A DNA stretch of 6,854 bases from Muribaculaceae bacterium. Its GTDB lineage: Bacteria; Bacteroidota; Bacteroidia; Bacteroidales; Muribaculaceae. How positions within the stretch are numbered: position 1 is the stretch's first letter; every line of letters starts with the position of its first letter. The position numbers were made by a program, and so were the translations under genes. The stretch spans positions 1 through 6,854 of the forward strand of contig JAFZSS010000191.1 of assembly GCA_017619255.1 (NCBI GenBank). The letters are read 5' to 3'. Positions 1-4,336 of the stretch are shown here, piece after piece. Under the pieces are notes generated by a model, which saw only the letters and a list, made by a program, of their open reading frames with translations, searched no databases and was not told where the DNA came from.

Positions 1-213
1 CCCTTGTGCCTCGACCTGTGTCTGCTCATGGACCTTGCTCACCGCGCCGGCCGCTACGGCACACAGCGCTTCCTGAGCTTCTTCCTCAAGAGCCCGATGC
101 ACGACTACACCCAGGATGAGATCCCCGTTAACCACCTGTTCCAGCAGTATGTGATGCTGAAGAACGCCATCCGTGAGATGGGCGGTTACGAGGCCGATGA
201 GGAAATCGATTAA
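1..213 (+). CDS. ino1: Inositol-3-phosphate synthase (myo-inositol-1-phosphate synthase), C-terminal fragment, 5' end outside window
   Basis: Frame 1 is open from the first base and ends at TAA 211-213, giving 70 residues of a longer protein. The fragment begins PLCLDLCLLMDLAHRAGRYG, continues through LSFFLKSPMHDY and NHLFQQYVMLKNAIREMGG, and ends in an acidic EADEEID tail. The leucine-rich helix followed by a small linker and an FFLKSP segment is the C-terminal pattern I know from myo-inositol-1-phosphate synthases, including those of Bacteroidetes. The enzyme is cytoplasmic and NAD-dependent and isomerises glucose 6-phosphate to inositol 3-phosphate. In Bacteroides it feeds inositol lipid synthesis. 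The Rossmann domain and catalytic lysines lie upstream of the window, so activity cannot be judged. The TTG at 4-6 is an internal codon, not a start. A terminator follows 36 nt after the stop, so the gene ends its own transcript. The family call rests on one short C-terminal segment recognised from memory. Confidence 0.8.
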   Translation, partial: PLCLDLCLLMDLAHRAGRYGTQRFLSFFLKSPMHDYTQDEIPVNHLFQQYVMLKNAIREMGGYEADEEID

Positions 214-249
214 TCCTGTCGCATGATTGACGACACTTGTGATATTTCG

Positions 250-283
250 GGTGGCAGCCATCAGGTTGCCACCTTGTTTTTTT
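250..283 (+). terminator. Intrinsic terminator of the inositol synthase gene
   Basis: Bases 250-259 pair with 264-273 as a 10-bp stem with one G-U pair (257-266) and the tetraloop ATCA (260-263). A T-rich run, TTGTTTTTTT, follows at 274-283. The stem is GC-rich and the run directly abuts it, which is the textbook Rho-independent layout. It lies 36 nt after the stop of the upstream gene and about 60 nt before the -33 element of the next promoter, so it separates the two transcription units. Confidence 0.92.
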
Positions 284-344
284 GACACGATTTAGCTAAT
301 TATCGGCAATCGCCATCTTTAAATATTTTTTATACAAGTAAATT

Positions 345-375
345 TTGCCGATTCCGTTTTATTACAGTAAATTTG
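345..375 (+). promoter_or_regulatory. Bacteroidetes-type sigma-ABfr promoter for the kinase-dehydrogenase pair
   Basis: TAAATTTG at 368-375 matches the Bacteroidetes -7 consensus TAnnTTTG exactly. A TTG at 345-347, within TTTTG, sits 20 nt upstream at the expected -33 position. The region before it (about 318-345) is very AT-rich and could act as an UP-like element. Transcription would start near 382, leaving a leader of about 75 nt before the ATG at 458. The assignment rests on consensus and spacing only. Confidence 0.75.
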
Positions 376-457
376 CAGCGAATTATGCGGTGCAGAGAAC
401 GATTTGACCGCTATAACATTAAGAACTACGCTGAAATTCGAACAAAATTAGCTTATC

Positions 458-2902
458 ATGCAAGAAATAGTTCAAGAAGATCTGGTCGCGAAAGCGATCG
501 CTGAAGAGAAAAAGAAAAAACGCGCGCGCACTGGTGTCAAGTGGGACCGATTGTTCATGGCATGTGCCTATAACTGGTACTGGTTTGTATTGTCCATGAT
601 CGTGTGCTCTTGTATCGCCTACCTGTACGCCAAGAGCCAGCCTCAGTTCTATGTGGCGAAGTCATCCATCCTGATACGCTCTAAGGACAGCGCCCAGGGC
701 ACACCGTCGATGACATTCAGTGATTTGGGACTTAATACGGTCAACTACATTCCCAACGAGCCGCACAAGCTCAAATCGTCCAGGGTCATGGAGGTAGTAG
801 TGAACGCCTTAGGACTGAATGTTCAATACTTCGGCCATATGTTCTTGCGCGATGTCAATATCTATAAGGACACTCCCGTCCAGGTGACCCCGCTCAAAGA
901 AGTATCCGGTGGCTACTCTCTTACCATAGTTCCCAAGAACGCTGAAGAGTTCGAATTCAAGGTGAACCAAGGCCAATGGAAAAAAGCCCATTTCGGAAAC
1001 AAAGTGAATACCGAATATGGCCCGGTTTCCATCACCAAGACCGATAAATTCAATGATTCTTACATTGATTATAGTGTCATTGTTGTCGTTTCCAACCCGA
1101 CTTCAACGGCTCGATCATTCGCCTCAATGATGAATGTTGAACTTGCCGACGCTCACAGCGATGTAATCAACCTCGCTATCAGAGGTCAGAACCCGCAGAT
1201 GTGCGCTGACATCCTTAACACACTCGTTGTTGCCTACAACCAGGAAGGTATCAACGACATGAACCAGGTGGCCCGTAATACCGAGGCCTTCATCGCCGAG
1301 CGTGTCAACGACCTGGCCAATGACCTGAGCGGTGTGGACAACGAGGTGGCCATCCTTACAGCCAACTCGGTGAACTCCCGCATGTGGGGTAGCGAGAACA
1401 ACACGATGAACCAGATCAACAACAATGAGAATGCCGCACTGGAAATCAGTCTGGCCTCTCAGATCCGCAGTGCCATCGCCGGTATGGGTCCCGGTGAACT
1501 CATCCCCGTCAACACGGGCATGAACAACACCGGTATCACCACTCAGATCAACCAGTACAACGAGGCCATGCAGGACTATCAGAAGATCGCAGCCGCCTCG
1601 AGCCCTGAGAACCCCGTGATGAAGGAATTGAACAGTACTCTAACATCTCAGAAGAAGGCCATCCTCGCCAGCTTGGATAACTATATCGGTACGCTGCGCA
1701 CCCGTCAGGGACAGACTCAGCGCATGCAGAGCCAAGCTCAGAGCAGCATGACTGCCAATCCCTCGCACGAAAAAGCCATCACCGAGGTTACTCGTCAACA
1801 GAAGATTAAAGAGCAGCTGTACCTCTACCTGCTCAACAAGCGCGAGGAGAATGCCTTGCAGATGGCAATTACCGAGCCTAACGCCAAGGTGATGGAGCCC
1901 GCCATCCCAAACCCTGTTCCCGTTACCGCGCCCTTGTCGCGTATCGTGCTCACTGGTATGGTGATTGGTTTGCTCATCCCGGCTTTGATCCTTTATGCTG
2001 TCTTCTGGTATTATTCGCTTGACAAGACGATTCACACCCGCCGTGAGATTGAGGAAGTATGCAACATTCCGATTTTGGGCGAGTTGCCTGCCAAAAAGAG
2101 CAATGTCACTGGTGAGATTGTCGTTAACGAGACCTCTAATGACCGCATGAACGAGGCATTCCGAATAGTGAGAAACAACCTGGACTTTGTCACGATCAAC
2201 CAGAACAAGTCCGATGGCGAAGCTACAGTCATCCAGTTCACCTCTACCATGTCTGGTGAAGGTAAGAGTTTCGTCGCGGTGAACCTGGCATTGTCCTATA
2301 CCTATGTCAACAAGCGCGTGATCGTTGTCGACCTCGACTTGCGTAAAGGTAAGTTCTCAGAATATGTGGGTGTACAGGATGGTAAGGGCGCATCAGCCTT
2401 CTTGTCCGGAAAGGAACCTGACCTGCACAAGGTTATCCATCGCGGCGCTATCCACGAGGGCTTCGACATCATCAGTGTCGGCGCTATCCCGCCCAATCCC
2501 ACTGCACTGCTCTTAAGTGACAACATGACCAAGATGGTTGAGCAGCTCAAGAAGGAGTATGACTATGTCATCCTTGATACCGTGCCTTACAACCTGATTG
2601 CCGACGCCGCCATTGTGAACCGCCATGTCGATTTGACCATATATGTCGTGCGCGACGGCAGGGTTGAGCAGCAGTACATGTACGAGCTGGAGAACTTGGC
2701 CAAAGAGCAGAAAATCAAGAATCTCACAATCCTTGTCAACGATATCAAGGTGAGCAAGACCCGCTACAACTACTCCTATGCTTACGGCTACGGCAAGGGC
2801 TATGGTTACGGCTATGGCTACGGTTACGGTTACGGCTATGGTGGTGATAGCGGCGGCTATTATGTCGATGACACTCCCAAGGAGAGTAATAAACCGGTAT
2901 AA
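458..2902 (+). CDS. Polysaccharide co-polymerase / BY-family tyrosine autokinase (Wzc-like)
   Basis: This 814-residue inner-membrane protein would set chain length and drive export of a capsular or exopolysaccharide by cycles of tyrosine autophosphorylation. Residues 1-37 are cytoplasmic with a basic KKKKRAR stretch. Membrane helices lie at about 38-58 and 496-519, enclosing a Wzz-type extracytoplasmic region with likely coiled coil (about 265-470) and a GNVR-like segment before helix 2 (about 450-490). The kinase follows: ExxRxxR oligomerisation motif (E566, R569, R572), Walker A SGEGKS 599-604 with K603, Walker A' VVDLDLRKGK with D625 and D627, and Walker B VILDTVP with D707. Serine replaces the frequent proline before GEGKS, and DTVP replaces DTPP; neither removes a catalytic residue. 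The tail 770-802 holds 14 tyrosines, the expected autophosphorylation cluster. The size and the single-chain transmembrane-plus-kinase architecture are those of the Wzc type. ATG 458 is the first possible ATG: an in-frame TAG lies at 449-451. No Shine-Dalgarno is visible. No Wza-like exporter or cognate phosphatase is present in the window. Confidence 0.95.
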   Translation: MQEIVQEDLVAKAIAEEKKKKRARTGVKWDRLFMACAYNWYWFVLSMIVCSCIAYLYAKSQPQFYVAKSSILIRSKDSAQGTPSMTFSDLGLNTVNYIPNEPHKLKSSRVMEVVVNALGLNVQYFGHMFLRDVNIYKDTPVQVTPLKEVSGGYSLTIVPKNAEEFEFKVNQGQWKKAHFGNKVNTEYGPVSITKTDKFNDSYIDYSVIVVVSNPTSTARSFASMMNVELADAHSDVINLAIRGQNPQMCADILNTLVVAYNQEGINDMNQVARNTEAFIAERVNDLANDLSGVDNEVAILTANSVNSRMWGSENNTMNQINNNENAALEISLASQIRSAIAGMGPGELIPVNTGMNNTGITTQINQYNEAMQDYQKIAAASSPENPVMKELNSTLTSQKKAILASLDNYIGTLRTRQGQTQRMQSQAQSSMTANPSHEKAITEVTRQQKIKEQLYLYLLNKREENALQMAITEPNAKVMEPAIPNPVPVTAPLSRIVLTGMVIGLLIPALILYAVFWYYSLDKTIHTRREIEEVCNIPILGELPAKKSNVTGEIVVNETSNDRMNEAFRIVRNNLDFVTINQNKSDGEATVIQFTSTMSGEGKSFVAVNLALSYTYVNKRVIVVDLDLRKGKFSEYVGVQDGKGASAFLSGKEPDLHKVIHRGAIHEGFDIISVGAIPPNPTALLLSDNMTKMVEQLKKEYDYVILDTVPYNLIADAAIVNRHVDLTIYVVRDGRVEQQYMYELENLAKEQKIKNLTILVNDIKVSKTRYNYSYAYGYGKGYGYGYGYGYGYGYGGDSGGYYVDDTPKESNKPV
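2783..2863 (+). repeat. Gly-Tyr hexanucleotide repeat encoding the kinase's tyrosine tail
   Basis: The core at 2798-2839 is seven 6-bp units of form GGY-TAY, each coding Gly-Tyr (residues 781-794). Two more degenerate Gly-Tyr pairs precede it, interrupted by one Lys codon (K780), and a Tyr-Tyr pair (801-802) follows. Units vary synonymously (GGCTAT, GGTTAC, GGCTAC), so the DNA repeat is imperfect while the peptide repeat is perfect. Gain or loss of a unit would keep the frame and change the number of phosphorylatable tyrosines by one. Confidence 0.9.
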
Positions 2903-2923
2903 CATTCCAGTTCTTCACATTCC

Positions 2924-4243
2924 ATGAGAATCGCGGTTGTAGGAACCGGATATGTCGGACTAGTCACGGGCACCTGTTTCAGTGAAATGGGTGTCCATGT
3001 GACATGTGTTGATGTAGACCAGCATAAGATTGACCAACTCAACCAGGGCATTATTCCCATCTATGAGCCCGGGCTTGAAACATTGGTCCGCAAGAACTCC
3101 AAATCAGGCAGATTGCAATTCACCACTCGTCTCGAGGACATCCTTGACGAAGTCAACATTGTCTTCAGCGCAGTGGGCACCCCACCCGACGAAGACGGCA
3201 GCGCTGACCTGAAATATGTGCTGGAAGTAGCACGCACCATAGGCAAGCACATGAGCCACTATCTCGTCGTGGTTACCAAGAGCACTGTTCCCGTCGGCAC
3301 AGCACGCAAGGTCAAGGAAGTCATCAACGAGGAATTGCGCCGTCGTGGCGCAAACATCGAGTTTGATGTCGCCAGCAATCCCGAGTTCCTTAAGGAAGGC
3401 AATGCCATCAAGGACTTCATGAGTCCAGACCGTGTGGTTGTAGGTGTTGAGAGTGAACGCGCCCGCAAGCTAATGGCACGCCTGTACAAGCCTTTCATGA
3501 TTGTCAGCGACCGACTTATCTTCACCGATATTCCTTCGGCCGAGATGATCAAGTATGCAGCCAATTCAATGCTAGCTACACGCATCAGTTTCATGAATGA
3601 TATCGCCAACTTGTGCGAACTGGTGGGCGCCGATGTGAACATGGTGCGCAAGGGCATCGGCAGCGACACCCGCATCGGCAAGAAATTCCTCTATGCTGGT
3701 TGTGGCTATGGAGGTTCCTGCTTCCCCAAAGATGTGAAGGCGCTGATCAAGACGGCTGCCGATTACGGCTACCCCATGCGCGTGCTGCAAGCTGTGGAAG
3801 AGGTCAACGCATCCCAGAAACTTGTTCTGTTCCGCAAACTCGTTAATTATTACGGCAACGAGGAACAACTGCTAGGCAAGACAATTGCCATGTGGGGCCT
3901 CTCTTTCAAGCCTGAGACCGATGACATGCGTGAAGCTCCGTCACTGGTGCTCATTGAACTGTTGCTCAAGGCTGGCGCCACCGTACGGGTCTATGACCCC
4001 GTCGCCATGGACGAGTGCCGTCGTCGCATCGGTGACAGTGTCACTTACGCATCCAACAGATATGACGCCATCAATGGCGCCGATGCGCTGATGTTGGTTA
4101 CCGAATGGAAGGAATTCCGCTTGCCAAATGCCGAGACCTTGAAACGCATGATGCGAGGACGACTCATCCTTGACGGACGCAACATCCTTGACGGCGACGA
4201 ATTACTGCAAGAAGGGTTTGAATACCATTGCATCGGAAAATAA
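2924..4243 (+). CDS. ugd: UDP-glucose 6-dehydrogenase
   Basis: This cytoplasmic enzyme oxidises UDP-glucose to UDP-glucuronate with two NAD+, supplying an acidic sugar for surface polysaccharide. The 439 residues match the usual family length. The N-terminal Rossmann fold opens MRIAVVGTGYVG (GxGxxG at 7-12) with D30 placed to bind the NAD ribose. KSTVPVGT (119-126) and SNPEFLKEG (151-159, E154) are conserved active-site segments. The central domain has K210 and N214 in EMIKYAANS, and the catalytic motif GCGYGGSCFPKD (259-270) carries nucleophile C266 and D270. The C-terminal domain contains GLSFKPETDDMREAPS (325-340). Family numbering is from memory, but every key residue appears intact. The ATG lies 21 nt after the kinase stop, indicating one operon, and starts exactly at the family N-terminus. 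Because the kinase TAA is in this same frame, no longer start exists. No Shine-Dalgarno is visible. A related UDP-sugar dehydrogenase such as a UDP-ManNAc dehydrogenase is a less likely alternative. Confidence 0.95.
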   Translation: MRIAVVGTGYVGLVTGTCFSEMGVHVTCVDVDQHKIDQLNQGIIPIYEPGLETLVRKNSKSGRLQFTTRLEDILDEVNIVFSAVGTPPDEDGSADLKYVLEVARTIGKHMSHYLVVVTKSTVPVGTARKVKEVINEELRRRGANIEFDVASNPEFLKEGNAIKDFMSPDRVVVGVESERARKLMARLYKPFMIVSDRLIFTDIPSAEMIKYAANSMLATRISFMNDIANLCELVGADVNMVRKGIGSDTRIGKKFLYAGCGYGGSCFPKDVKALIKTAADYGYPMRVLQAVEEVNASQKLVLFRKLVNYYGNEEQLLGKTIAMWGLSFKPETDDMREAPSLVLIELLLKAGATVRVYDPVAMDECRRRIGDSVTYASNRYDAINGADALMLVTEWKEFRLPNAETLKRMMRGRLILDGRNILDGDELLQEGFEYHCIGK

Positions 4244-4272
4244 ACAATTGTCACTCTAAAGACAGTTTCATC

Positions 4273-4317
4273 CATAAATGAAGAAGAGCTCAGTTGTTGA
4301 GCTCTTCTTCATTTATG
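4273..4317. terminator. Bidirectional terminator, perfect 20-bp hairpin between convergent genes
   Basis: Bases 4273-4292 are perfectly complementary to 4298-4317, leaving a 5-nt loop GTTGT (4293-4297). The distal arm is T-rich on both strands (CTTCTTCATTTAT), so either direction ends in a U-rich stretch, although neither has a long pure U-run. It begins 29 nt after the ugd stop and ends 19 nt from the stop of the opposite-strand gene, as expected for a shared terminator. Confidence 0.85.
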
Positions 4318-4336
4318 ATTTGTGATAAGTCTCAAA

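Noticed and set aside
339..346. Alternative -7 element TAAATTTT
   Set aside because: It lacks the final G of TAnnTTTG and has no TTG at suitable spacing upstream; the element at 368-375 is better.
387..411. Short inverted repeat GCGGT/ACCGC in the kinase leader, possible attenuator or riboswitch
   Set aside because: Only 5 bp with a 15-nt loop, no U-run and no known riboswitch pattern; expected by chance.
1640..2035. 131-residue - strand open frame inside the kinase gene
   Set aside because: It lies opposite a well-supported conserved coding region and shows no recognisable domain.
2798..2839. Tandem short units considered as a CRISPR-like or regulatory repeat
   Set aside because: There are no spacers and the units are in-frame codons of the kinase tail.
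2513..2905. 130-residue - strand frame with a valine/alanine-rich, membrane-like stretch
   Set aside because: The hydrophobic stretch is the complement of the Gly-Tyr codon repeat; it is an antisense artefact.
3259..3681. 140-residue - strand open frame inside ugd
   Set aside because: It is antisense to the conserved catalytic part of Ugd and has no independent support.
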